Shown piece after piece: positions 37,612-48,363 of a stretch of 64,000 bases of DNA. The notes under the pieces are model-generated. The model worked only from the letters and a program-made list of their open reading frames with translations, ran no database searches and had not been told where the DNA came from. The position numbers and the translations under genes were made by a program. Numbering within the stretch: position 1 is the first letter of the stretch; each line of letters opens with the position of its first letter. This DNA comes from Phorcus lineatus (taxonomy: Eukaryota; Mollusca; Gastropoda; Trochida; Trochidae), in assembly GCA_921293015.1 (NCBI GenBank), contig OV121086.1:35525194-35589193 (forward strand), in the 5' to 3' direction.

Positions 37612-37978
37612 CCTGCAAGCAAGGAGGCTGCTTTCAGACCATTATGTAGAGGAAAACCTCAAATAGAATGCAAAGTAATCAGTAAGAGTCAACTTGTAGA
37701 AAAAATCTATTCTTCCGAAATACAGTCCATTTTAATGAGACTGCTGAGCTGGTATCCAAGGTCTACCTCTCTTCCAGAAAAGCTACAGTAAAAAAATGAG
37801 CTCATATTATTTTAGAGACAAGTCTAGTGCTTTTCAATCTGATTAAAATCAGATGGAATTCCGCTTGTTTAACTTCTTTTCGTTTTATTTCCGTTTCGTT
37901 TCGTTTCGTTTCAGTTTAACAAGCTATATTCCATCTGACACTGCCCCGTTAAGTTGAATGTCCCGGGCTTACGAGAAT

Positions 37979-38030
37979 TAACCAATCAAATTCTAGGCTA
38001 TAAATGCCATCAGCCTGGACTCCATACAGC
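37979..38030 (+). promoter_or_regulatory. CCAAT-TATA promoter inside the Mutator-like element
   Basis: ACCAATCA near 37980 is followed about 20 bp later by TATAAAT near 37999. A CpG-rich leader with ATGGCGG near 38058 comes next, and that frame stops after eight codons. It resembles the relic of an internal transposase promoter. A captured host promoter is the alternative. Confidence 0.4.
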
Positions 38031-38886
38031 GTACGTTCGGTGTTGCGCGGAGCTAGGCATGGCGGAAACAGCCGATCTGTTCTAAGTGCTTCGTTCGGTG
38101 TATTCCGCGGTGATTTTCCATCGCATATACGCTGCGACACATGTTGGAGTTAGCATGTTTCTTCAGCGATCATTGAATATTCACATTTCATGTTCATGTA
38201 CTGTAGGCCTAAATATAAATATTTGAAAAATGTAGATATTGACAGCAGACGCCATGTCATCCTGTCTTACAGCCAAAGACTTTCATTTGCGTGTGGTTTC
38301 TCTTTACGCAAAAAGAAATTTCAGAAATGGGTGCCGAAATTGTTAGAAAGTATTTTACTTGCAATTCTGCTAATACTTGTGTGAACATGGACTTAAATCA
38401 TGCTTTTGTCGGCTATAATGTAGAAAAGTTAGGAATGCGGTCCTGTGTTTGGACGGGCTAGCGACCAAAATGCAGCATCGTTTCCACACAGACATTTTTT
38501 TGCCGATAGTTGTCCGAAAGGTTTGGTTATAAGGTATACATACGTGTAGGTACTTTCGTCGTGATGCGCCAATGTGAAATTAAATTGTATAACAGAAAAA
38601 CAACACTTTTGACCGTGTTTTAGACGGTTTTATTATCCCGATCGGGGTGTTGGTTCCCGAACGGGAACTAGGCCTAATACCCGATCGAGGGAATGACCTG
38701 ACGCGAAGCTTGTTGGTTTCTTGATTTTACAACCTTGCAGTACATGTGAAAGGGTAGTGAATTACTATAACCAGTAGCCATAATTGCCATACAATCTTTA
38801 CGGTCAAGTAAACAATTCAAACTTTTGACTTGCTCGACTTTGAGTTCGGAATTTCCAAAAATTCTTCAGTTATTTCGCGTGAATGC

Positions 38887-39066
38887 TGTTACGATAGTAA
38901 ATCTATATTTAGCACCTGTACATCTTCGCATCATCTGCGTACGTCACATTGAATTATGTGTATGACGTCACTCAACATGTAGAGAGCTAAAGTAATACAC
39001 GCTTGAACCTTACGTCGGTGTTATCTCTTGTCCGATGTTATCAAGACAACTTGGAGTAACAAAACA
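38887..39066 (+). repeat. 5' LTR
   Basis: This is a 180-bp LTR beginning TGTTACG and ending AACAAAACA, identical by eye to the copy at 43920-44099. It contains one CRE-like TGACGTCA. Confidence 0.95.
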
Positions 39067-39558
39067 TGGTGTCAGAAGAAAGTGATACTCGACTCTCCAC
39101 GTCTACAAACTTTTTCATGTGAAAAAACTGTATGTATGGAACTTTGTTCTGAAACTCGATCTCACAATGCTACTCTCACTGTCGTCTGGCGGTCCGCCAT
39201 ATTGTTTACATTGGTGATATGATAAGGCCGCATCTCTCGAGCCTAAAAGTGACTTTAACTCTTATCTCTCTCTAGAATATGATTGAAAGTTTCTTCAAAA
39301 CATGTGCACTTGACATTTCACTTATGTATTTTGGAAATTGACACTCTAAACTCTCACTCGCTCGCTCCAACATCGGTGAATTCACGAAGGCTAGAATTAC
39401 CGTTAGCAGACGCTCACGCTCTCTCTCTCTCTCTCTCAATTTCACTCATTCTCGAAGTGAACTGAAGATTTCCAAATGACATCTGTGTGAATTATCTACA
39501 GATATAAGTGTCACTAACTCTCTAAATATCTACCAAGAATTTCTTCATAACTTCCAAT

Positions 39559-42500
39559 ATGTCGAGAGAAAATCCCCCACCTGTTCCTACATTTCATTCT
39601 AACATTCCTCTACCATCAAAACTAGAAGTGAAAGGAAATCTGTCAACTAATTGGAAAAGATGGAGACAACTTTGGGATTCTTTTGAAATAGTTAGTAACA
39701 CTAAAATACAAGAACACAGCTATCGTGTAGCCACTTTTGTAACATGTGTTGGAAATGAAGGTTTAGAAATCTACAATGGATTGCCATTTGCAAATGCTGA
39801 TGCTAGGAAAAACATGGATACTATTCTTTCTCTTATGGAGCAACACTGCTTAGGTGAAACTAACGTCATCTATGAAAGATACATCTTCAATAACAGAAAT
39901 CAGCAAGAACATGAAAGCATTGATACATATGCAACTCAGCTCAGAACACTATCACAGTCTTGTAATTTCCAGGGCTTATCAGATGAACTGATTAGGGACA
40001 GAATAGTTTGTGGAATAAGGGACAATTCTGTTAGGAAGAAATTACTACAAGAATCTCGACTTTCCTTGAAGAAATGTATAGATATCTGTCGTGCCTCAGA
40101 AACAACAGCTGTTCAACTGAAAGCTATGTCTGGCAAAGAAGAAATTCATGCTATCCAGGGTTCTAGGAAACATGCTAAGTCACATAAACCAAAGTATCGT
40201 GAACAGGGTACAGGTCATAAATCTAACTCTCAATCTCACACTCTCAAGTTTGATTGTAAATTCTGTGGAAGAAAGCATGCCCCTGACAGAGACTCCTGCC
40301 CAGCATTTGGTAAGAGATGCAGTAATTGTGGTCTACTTTCTCACTTTGCACAAGTATGCAGACAAGGTCGTTCCTATGGTCATAAAAGTAAACCAAAACA
40401 CAAGTCTAAACACATCAACCAGCTCTCTGATCAGTCCAGTGATGACGAATTTAGCTATGAAGAACACTTGTTAACTGTTGAAACTGAAAATGAAGAATAC
40501 GTGAATACAGTTGATGAGAAATTTGCATCCAAAATTTTTGCAACCTTGAAGCTAGAAGGAAAACTAACCAAATTTCAGGTTGATAGCGGGGCTACCTGTA
40601 ATGTGATCTCACAAGCCGACTTGCCAAAATCTGCCAAAGTTACACCTACAAGTGTAAAGCTCAAGATGTACAACAACTCTAGTATGTCAAACCTAGGTGA
40701 AGCTATGTTGCATCTCACTAACCCAAAAAACTCTAAACGCTACAAAGGGAAATTTGTAGTAGTACCAGAAGAAAGAGTACCTCTGATTGGATCTCGCTCT
40801 GCTCAACAGATGAATTTTCTCAAAGTGCTCTATGAAAATATCTTTGAAGTTGAACATTCATCTCTATCTCACTCTAAATCTGATCTCACAAAGAATGATG
40901 TTTTGTCGAAGTACAAAGATGTATTTGGAGAGGATATGGGTCTACTTTCAGGAGAACAAAAACTTGAAATAGATGCGACAGTTTCGCCAGTCAAGCAACC
41001 ACTCAGAAGAATACCTCATGCAATAAAAGGTCAGTTGAAATCTGAACTTGATCATCTTGAGAAGACTGGTGTCATCACTCAAGTCCATGAGCCAACTGAC
41101 TGGGTATCAAGTCTAGTGATTGTGAAGAAACCAACTGGGAAACTACGGATCTGCATTGACCCGAAACCGCTCAACAAAGCTCTCAAAAGAAGTCTTTACC
41201 CACTACCTGTTGTAGAAGATTTACTTCCCGACATATCTCAAGCGAAGGTGTTCTCCAAGTGTGACCTTCGACATGGGTTCTGGCATGTCGCTCTCGAAGA
41301 GCAATCAAGTTACCTCACTACTTTCGGTACACCCTTTGGCCGCTACAGATGGCTACGACTCCCATTTGGCATATCTCCAGCTCCCGAGATATTCCAGTAC
41401 CGAATTGACCAAGCTCTACATAATCTCCAAGGAACATTCAGGGTTGCAGATGACATCTTGATCATCGGCGAAGGATCCACTCACGAAGAAGCAGTGAAGA
41501 ATCATGATGAACGATTCATCAAACTACTTGAACGCTGCAAACAGACTGGAATCAAGCTCAACCCTGACAAACTGGAACTGAAACAAAGAGAACTCTCGTT
41601 CATAGGACACATTCTCACTGACGAAGGCTTAAAACCAGACCCAAGCAAGGTGAAGGCGATTCTCGAGATGCCCAAACCTAATGATGTCCAAGGGATCCAA
41701 CGGGTTATCGGACTTGTCAACTATCTCTCCAAATTCTTGAAGAATCTCTCAGACATCTGTGAACCTCTTCGACAACTCACCAAGAAGCACATAGCATGGA
41801 CTTGGACTCATGAACATGACAAGGCTTTTGTAGCTATCCAGAAAGCTGTCACCGAAGCGCCAGTACTTCGATACTACAAGAGTCAAGAGGATGTAGTTCT
41901 ACAGTGTGATGCCTCTGACACAGGTCTAGGTGCAACTCTACTACAAGGAGGCCAGCCCGTAGCATATGGAAGCAGAGCCCTTACTCCCACAGAGAAAAAC
42001 TATGCACAGATTGAAAAGGAACTCTTGAGCATTGTGTATGGTTTTCACAAGTTTCACCAGTACCTGTATGGCCGAAAAGTGATTGTTGAAAATGATCATA
42101 AACCTCTAGTCTCAATACAGAAAAAACCTCTCCTAACAGCACCAAAGCGTCTACAGAGAATGCTGTTATCACTTCAGAACTACGACTATGAAATAGTCTA
42201 CAAGAAAGGAATTGAAATGTATCTTGCGGATACTTTGTCACGAGCCTACCTACCTGAGTGCGACAAACCGGATGACAGAAGAACAGAAGTACTGTCTATA
42301 TCCTTGTCTCCAGTGGAGACAGAAATCCAGTCTATACACATGGCAGAATATCTACCCATCTCAGACAAGAGACTCCAGTCCATTCAAGTGGAAACAGAAT
42401 TAGATGAAACGCTACAGACTGTCAAGTCTTTGATCCAAGCCGGATGGCCAGAAAGAAGACAGGATGTACCCAATCTAGCAACTCCCTACTATCACATGAA

Positions 42501-43653
42501 GGATGAACTCACTGTGCAGGATGGTATCATCTTTCATGGTTCCCGATGTGTCGTACCAAAAAAACTAAGACCCGATATTCTCAAGCGTCTTCACAGTTCT
42601 CACAGCGGCATCGAGTCTTGCAGACGACTGGCACGGGAATGTGTCTACTGGCCGAACATGAACTCAGAAATTAGCGACTTCATCTCTAAGTGTGATGTTT
42701 GCAGTGCCTTTGAGAGAAAGCAGTCAAGAGAACCTCTCATCTCTCATGACATACCAGATCGGCCATGGTCGAAAATTGGAACAGACATCTTCACACACGG
42801 CCGAAAGGATTACCTTGTCACTGTGGACTATTTCAGCGACTTCTTCGAAATAGACCAGATCACCAACAAAACTCACCACGAGGTAATTCGACGACTCAAA
42901 GGTCACATGGCCCGCCATGGAATCCCGGACACTGTTGTGTCGGATAACGGCCCTCCCTTCAACTCAACAGACTTTGAGAATTTTGCAGCCAACTATTCTT
43001 TTGATCATGTAACCAGTTCACCGGGTTATCCCCAATCAAACGGAAAGGCGGAATCAGCAGTCAAGATTGCCAAGAATATCATCAAGAAGGCAGAAAAAGC
43101 TCAATCTGATCCATACCTTGCTCTTCTCAACTACAGAAACACTCCTACGGAAGCAACCAACTCATCACCAACTCAGCGTCTATTCAATCGACGGACTAAA
43201 ACTCTCCTACCAACTTCAAAAACACTTCTCTCTCCACAAGTACCATCAAAAGTCATGGAAAAGAAGAAAAAGAAGAAAGAACATCAAGAAGAAAACTATA
43301 ACAAGTCTGCTCACACACTCTCACCACTACATGAAGGAAATCAAGTTTGGATACAACCTCTGAGACATCAAGATAAAGAATGGAAGAGAGCGAGAGTGAG
43401 AGATCAGGTGAATATAAGATCATATCAGGTAGAAACAGAAGATGGAAAATTGCTTAGACGAAACAGAAGACATCTCAGAAGCAGTCCTGAGATACCAGCC
43501 ACAGCCACTGATGATCCAGGTCATGCCGACCTAGGTCACACTGACCTCTCCTGTGAGCTGTCCCCCCTGACAGTTAGGAGTTCTCAGCAGACAACCAGGA
43601 GAAGTGGAAGGGTGTCTAGACCTCCCAGATACCTGAGGGACTATGTGAAATGA
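39559..43653 (+). CDS. Gag-pol polyprotein of the LTR element
   Basis: This is a single frame of 1364 residues. Order by rough residue position: gag, with CCHC-type zinc-knuckle motifs near 232-268; aspartic protease (VDSGAT) near 340; reverse transcriptase with the VADDIL motif near 630; RNase H (DASDTGLGATL) near 783; integrase with its HHCC finger near 1010-1055 and the DDE core near 1073-1163; then a basic tail. Gag and pol share one frame, as in the Steamer/mag group. It is a mobile-element protein, not a host gene. Confidence 0.95.
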   Translation: MSRENPPPVPTFHSNIPLPSKLEVKGNLSTNWKRWRQLWDSFEIVSNTKIQEHSYRVATFVTCVGNEGLEIYNGLPFANADARKNMDTILSLMEQHCLGETNVIYERYIFNNRNQQEHESIDTYATQLRTLSQSCNFQGLSDELIRDRIVCGIRDNSVRKKLLQESRLSLKKCIDICRASETTAVQLKAMSGKEEIHAIQGSRKHAKSHKPKYREQGTGHKSNSQSHTLKFDCKFCGRKHAPDRDSCPAFGKRCSNCGLLSHFAQVCRQGRSYGHKSKPKHKSKHINQLSDQSSDDEFSYEEHLLTVETENEEYVNTVDEKFASKIFATLKLEGKLTKFQVDSGATCNVISQADLPKSAKVTPTSVKLKMYNNSSMSNLGEAMLHLTNPKNSKRYKGKFVVVPEERVPLIGSRSAQQMNFLKVLYENIFEVEHSSLSHSKSDLTKNDVLSKYKDVFGEDMGLLSGEQKLEIDATVSPVKQPLRRIPHAIKGQLKSELDHLEKTGVITQVHEPTDWVSSLVIVKKPTGKLRICIDPKPLNKALKRSLYPLPVVEDLLPDISQAKVFSKCDLRHGFWHVALEEQSSYLTTFGTPFGRYRWLRLPFGISPAPEIFQYRIDQALHNLQGTFRVADDILIIGEGSTHEEAVKNHDERFIKLLERCKQTGIKLNPDKLELKQRELSFIGHILTDEGLKPDPSKVKAILEMPKPNDVQGIQRVIGLVNYLSKFLKNLSDICEPLRQLTKKHIAWTWTHEHDKAFVAIQKAVTEAPVLRYYKSQEDVVLQCDASDTGLGATLLQGGQPVAYGSRALTPTEKNYAQIEKELLSIVYGFHKFHQYLYGRKVIVENDHKPLVSIQKKPLLTAPKRLQRMLLSLQNYDYEIVYKKGIEMYLADTLSRAYLPECDKPDDRRTEVLSISLSPVETEIQSIHMAEYLPISDKRLQSIQVETELDETLQTVKSLIQAGWPERRQDVPNLATPYYHMKDELTVQDGIIFHGSRCVVPKKLRPDILKRLHSSHSGIESCRRLARECVYWPNMNSEISDFISKCDVCSAFERKQSREPLISHDIPDRPWSKIGTDIFTHGRKDYLVTVDYFSDFFEIDQITNKTHHEVIRRLKGHMARHGIPDTVVSDNGPPFNSTDFENFAANYSFDHVTSSPGYPQSNGKAESAVKIAKNIIKKAEKAQSDPYLALLNYRNTPTEATNSSPTQRLFNRRTKTLLPTSKTLLSPQVPSKVMEKKKKKKEHQEENYNKSAHTLSPLHEGNQVWIQPLRHQDKEWKRARVRDQVNIRSYQVETEDGKLLRRNRRHLRSSPEIPATATDDPGHADLGHTDLSCELSPLTVRSSQQTTRRSGRVSRPPRYLRDYVK

Positions 43654-43919
43654 CTAATTTAAAGTGTTTAATTTAAAGTGTTAAAGACTGTAAATGTGTT
43701 ATCTGAAGTTCCTGTTAATTTCCAGTGAAGTGAAACTTTCTTCCAGATAGAAAAAACAAACTTTAATTCAATTTTACATAATAATTTTAATTAACCATAA
43801 GCACTCTCATGCTGAAGAATCTGATGGACTCTAAAGTTATATATAATTTCTTAAAGTGCTTATGACAACTGTTTATTCATAAATTTCATCTTCACTTCAA
43901 TTTCCTAAAAAAGGAAAGA

Positions 43920-44099
43920 TGTTACGATAGTAAATCTATATTTAGCACCTGTACATCTTCGCATCATCTGCGTACGTCACATTGAATTATGTGTATGACG
44001 TCACTCAACATGTAGAGAGCTAAAGTAATACACGCTTGAACCTTACGTCGGTGTTATCTCTTGTCCGATGTTATCAAGACAACTTGGAGTAACAAAACA
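43920..44099 (+). repeat. 3' LTR
   Basis: This is the 180-bp partner of the 5' LTR. It follows a purine tract and is followed by the AATGC duplication. Confidence 0.95.
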
Positions 44100-44104
44100 A
44101 ATGC

Positions 44105-44830
44105 GGCGATTTCGTAGACAAAACAATTTCATAGACACGCAATAATTACAAACCTTCATTTATCAAAATCAAAGATTCGAACACTAATAGGTTCGTTTAG
44201 GAAATAAAGTGATTAAAACCTATAATTAGTAAATTTTGTTGTATTTTGAAACTTTTAAAAATAACCCCATATTCATGTGTTGTTTGCAATTCTTTTACTC
44301 CTTGTTTTATTTTTAATAAAATAAATTAAGGTAACAGGCCCTTCTGTCCAATGCTTTGCCTTTCGTTTGACTGAACTAAAATGAATAATAAATCAATAAT
44401 ATATGATTGATATACTATATCATTACAAATGAATTACTCGTGTCTTATTATTTCCGATGCTTTGTCATCTTCAATATCTGAAAGTTATATTAATATTTCG
44501 ATTACCTCTCCTATGTTAGCAACAGTGTAGGTTTTTTGAATATTCAAATTTCTGGATCGATAACAATTTCACTTTGCCCCCTTCTGTTAGTTTTGTAATA
44601 TTTTATCTTTTGACATTTTGTTACATTTAATTATTTGTTTTACACAGCACTGTGCCAGTACTGGCCCGATGTTAAATTGCTTCCTGGAATGATATGAACT
44701 ACTATAAAAGATAATAATAATTAAAAATAATGGTCAATAGTGACTTAGAAATAGAAATTTAATACTGTCTACGAAATTGTTTTGTCTACGAATTTTTTTC
44801 TTCTACGAGATCACCGCAAGCCAGTTCGCG
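44105..44830. mobile_element. TCGTAGAC MITE, copy 2
   Basis: The left end reads GATTTCGTAGACAAAACAAT, and the inverted counterpart ends near 44830 (TTGTTTTGTCTACGAA, then CTACGAGATCACCGC). The interior has no coding content. The start of the interior and the last 150 bp match the copy at 35270-35977. The LTR element is inserted exactly at its left edge. Confidence 0.7.
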
Positions 44831-45049
44831 TACTTCAACCGCCGTTTTGAATGGTGACCCGAACAATGGAAGTAACGTGTAATCTGATTGGTTATATCTC
44901 AATAGGTTGTTGGTTGGGAGTTCAAGGACGAATGTCAATCTGGTGACCCTTCTAGCGGGATAGTGTCAGATGTTAGTATCGCATATTGATGATGGAAAAA
45001 TGTTAGGCGCGCGATACGTCATCTGATTTTAATCAGATTGAGTGCTTTT

Positions 45050-46075
45050 ATTCTGCCAAAAGAACACTTATCTAACACTAATACTTAGATTTGTGTGTTC
45101 AAGGGATTCAAAAGCTGCGAAACGGCAAGCATGCCTTGATTTGAATATAATCAAGTAATGCTGTGATAAATGACTGTATGTTGTCAACAGGGGCTCATGA
45201 AATGCTGCATTGACTAGTGTGCATTATTCTCCAGTAGATTTCACTATTGCAATGGGAAGATTATCTCCCTTTAATAGGGTCTTGTAATTGTATTTGCCTG
45301 GTGCATGAAAATGGCAATGTTTTGTTTTTCATATTAGGAACTAAATTGAGATTGTTTTAAAATAGTGTGTTTTTCTTCTCCTTTTATTTTACAAGATGCT
45401 GAAGCACATCTATATTTCTAGTAGTTTTCAGATTGGTATGTATATTTTTTGTAGTGTTCGAATATTTTTTTTTAATTTTAAATTTTGTGGCACTGTCAGT
45501 GCATGTAGTTGTCTAGGGGAGGGATTCTTTTTGCACGTTTTTTATCAGGATATCTGGGACATATATGAGGGTTTTCATATTATGTGGTACATAAATATCT
45601 CAATAGAGATTAAGGGATGTAAAATTAATTTGTCTGACAGTTTATGGTCAGTCTTGATTATCTTGACCATGTCATGGGTATACATTAGTCACGAGAATGT
45701 CAAAGGTTCAAAGATGAATATTTCAAGAGATATATCTCTTGACTAAAAGCTATTGACTTAACCATTTCAGATTGTAAGCTTTCACTTTGTTAAAGACGTT
45801 TGATTTGTTAGTGATAGGCATTTGATATTATAAAATTTATTTCTAATACAAGACCATTGAAATTAGTTGATAATAATTGTTTATCTTGTGACTATTCCTA
45901 GCAGGTATAAGACGTATACTAAACAAATTAACGTTTACCATACCTTTTAACTGCTCAGTAGCAGGCCTTTGAAATGTGACATTGTGTCCATTGTAATGAG
46001 ACTATTGATGTGAGGCTATAATTTTCAAGCTGATATTCCTTTTATCTGTTTTTTCGTCCATTGTGCTGGTCCAAT
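45050..46075. other. Gene-free stretch right of the Mutator-like element
   Basis: A 116-codon ORF at 45396 follows a good polypyrimidine tract and acceptor but has no recognisable domain and AT-driven composition. I see no other structure. Confidence 0.4.
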
Positions 46076-46083
46076 CTAGCAAT

Positions 46084-46494
46084 TAAGGGTGCGCAGTATT
46101 ATCGGTATATTGCAATACAGAAACAAGACGATACGTACCGGTACACTCTTCTGAAAGTTTCCAATATATCAGAGGTTTTAAAATTACCAATTTCCGTGTA
46201 AAATTGCAGAAAAATTTAACAAAAAATGTGATTTTATTGAAAGTTGTAACACAAAGTGTAAACTTGCAAAGTGAAAATAGCACAGACATGTGAAAGCAGT
46301 CACTGAATTATCTCTCTTTACAAAACGATGGGCCGGTTGAGCATTGATTACTGTTCTAATTGCTGTTTTTTAGTCAAGAGAACATGGAAAACTAAAATAT
46401 GAAAAGTACCAATATATCGCAATACGTATTGCAATACGGTTTTCTGTATCGCAATATATTGCAGTACAGAAATGAGGACCCATAACCATCCTTA
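46084..46494 (-). mobile_element. hAT MITE, copy 2
   Basis: This 411-bp element starts TAAGGGTGCGC and ends CATCCTTA, with a perfect 8-bp duplication, CTAGCAAT, at 46076-46083 and 46495-46502. It is the inverted relative of the copy at 2242-2642. The ends carry runs of TATATTGCAATAC-like motifs. Confidence 0.85.
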
Positions 46495-47499
46495 CTAGCA
46501 ATACATGTTTGTTTCAACTGTCAATGTTTTTCATGTGTCCACTTTAATGATTAGTTTTTCAAATTCAAGTTTCATTTCCTGTCTTTTTTCAAACAGCAAA
46601 TCAAAATGCTATTCATCAAATTCACCTTTATGGCTTTTGATTTGTTGCTGAATTTATTTATTTATGTACCATAAGGAGATATTGGTTCAAACATTGTGTA
46701 TGTCTAGATATGAATATGTGAACATTTGCTTTGGTTTACTTTTGCATTCTTATTTTTTGACGACAGGGTAATAGAGTATATAACTGTCTTTTAATCTATT
46801 GGTTGTAGTTTTGATACTTTTACCTAAAATGATTTTTTGAAAATAATTTTTAGGGTTATTATAAAAAAAATAAAACAGTTCAAACATACGAATGAATAAA
46901 ACATTGTTACTGCTAAAATGCTTTTCTCAGTTGAATATAGGCTCTATTACATTGTATTTGCTGGGATAACAACTTCATTGGATATAATTGAATAGTATTA
47001 CTCTGGCTCATGCTGATTGTTGTTGTTATATTTTGGAGATTTATATATTTTTTTCCCCCTAAAACATACTGGGGTTATTAAAACAATGATCTAACTTGAT
47101 TTTCACAGTTTTGTTGTGAATACCTTGGTAACATTGCTAACTGAAATTGCCACTAAAAGAAGCGGATAAACTGTTGTCATGGCAATTGGTGTCTTATTCT
47201 TAGGATGTAAGTTCATATCCAACTAGGAACTCAAAATGAAAAAATACAAGAATGTGAAAATTTTTAGTTTTAATTATTTAATGCAACAATTGATATTAAT
47301 TTTCAATTGACAGGTTATTAAATAAATTACACCATGTTTGTGGATGCAGAACTCAACAAATACTTCTCATTAATCCATTTAATTAATCCAACGTTATCAT
47401 TAATAAATAAAAATCAGTGTTCCAATTTGTTAAATTCAACAGTCCATTGTCTACAGATAAATGATGTCTGTTTAATAAAAACCCATCCAACCCGCAATC

Positions 47500-47790
47500 C
47501 GTAAATGAAAGGGATGTAATTCTTACAAGCCGGAATTATTCAGGCTAATTTATTGAAGCGCCATATAATCCCAATGTTGGACGTGATGGTTGTCATGTAC
47601 GCTTCTGCTAAACCGGAACAGTTCCATTAATAGAAACCCGGGCAAATTAATGAGGTATATATAGCTCCATTATTTCTGCTCTATGTCGTCTTTGGAATCG
47701 AGACACATTATCTGAATAAAGCCGACTGTCTAATCACCGTTTATCATTCAGACCATTTGAGGTGCCATAATACCCATTTTCGTCCTGCGA
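47500..47790. promoter_or_regulatory. Candidate conserved noncoding element
   Basis: This is a compositionally distinct, high-complexity stretch with homeodomain-type cores: GGCTAATTTATTG, CGCCATATAATCCC, GGGCAAATTAATGAGG and CGTTTATCATTC. All frames have early stops. Its texture resembles deeply conserved enhancers, and it lies about 1.4 kb upstream of the micropeptide ORF. This is an impression from the sequence only. Confidence 0.25.
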
Positions 47791-48363
47791 AAATATCTTT
47801 AGATTTGATAACCTTTTATCCGAGTACTTTGGTCAGTTTACTTAATAGCTCATTTTGAAATGCATGAACTTCTTTAATTAAGATTTACGTCATAACCGTA
47901 CATTTATCAATTCTGTGTGAAAATTAATGTTACGTTTTTATAGACTCATTTGAGTTTATGGGTGAATTTTCCAAGATTAGGAATGATGTATAAAGGCCAA
48001 CCTTATGCTTAAAATTTTAGATCCATGTTCTTTGCTGGCATTAGACAATAAACAAAAAATATGTATTTTGATTATCAGAAAGCTAAGGATAGGATAGGTG
48101 AGGATATTCAAACATTTTTTCAAATATAGTATACTTTAAGGGTGAACTTTTACAAATGTCTTTGTTTTTCAAAACGAAAAAAGCCGCAAATTGTTTAGTT
48201 TGATAATCAATTGTATAATTATTATGTAATAATAGTTTTATATCAAGCAAAATAAAATATTTTTTCTTTTGAGATAATAAAAATCCCTCGCCTTAGTCAG
48301 AGAATGATTGCCATACATCTCATGTAAACAACTTCCATCAATTTACTTAGGTGTACATTGGCT

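Larger units (their letters stand above)
38887..44099 (+). mobile_element. Ty3/gypsy LTR retrotransposon, mag lineage, Steamer-like; looks whole
   Basis: The element is about 5.2 kb with 180-bp LTRs that appear identical, flanked by the 5-bp duplication AATGC (38882-38886 and 44100-44104). A primer-binding site follows the 5' LTR directly (TGGTGTCAGAAG, tRNA-Leu type in related elements). A purine tract precedes the 3' LTR. One long gag-pol frame fills the interior, as in Steamer of the soft-shell clam, which has similar LTR and total length. There is no envelope gene. I see no breaks. Identical LTRs and an exact target duplication indicate a very recent insertion. It sits inside the larger Mutator-like element. 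Confidence 0.95.
37835..45040. mobile_element. Mutator-like (MULE-type) element, nonautonomous, hosting nested insertions
   Basis: The ends are exact inverted copies of 21 bp, beginning CAATCTGATTAAAATCAGAT. They are flanked by the 9-bp duplication AGTGCTTTT at 37826-37834 and 45041-45049. Subterminal blocks also match in inverted order: CATCTGACACT at 37932 and its complement at 44962, and ACCAATCA near 37980 and 44895. Long terminal repeats with 9-bp duplications fit Mutator-like elements. Without the LTR element the unit is about 2 kb, and I see no transposase. It starts about 220 bp after the NUDT16 stop codon. Confidence 0.8.

Noticed and set aside
45396-45746. 116-codon ORF after a good acceptor-like tract
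   Set aside because: Residue content looks random (Phe/Ile/Ser-rich without periodicity). The acceptor alone is not enough.
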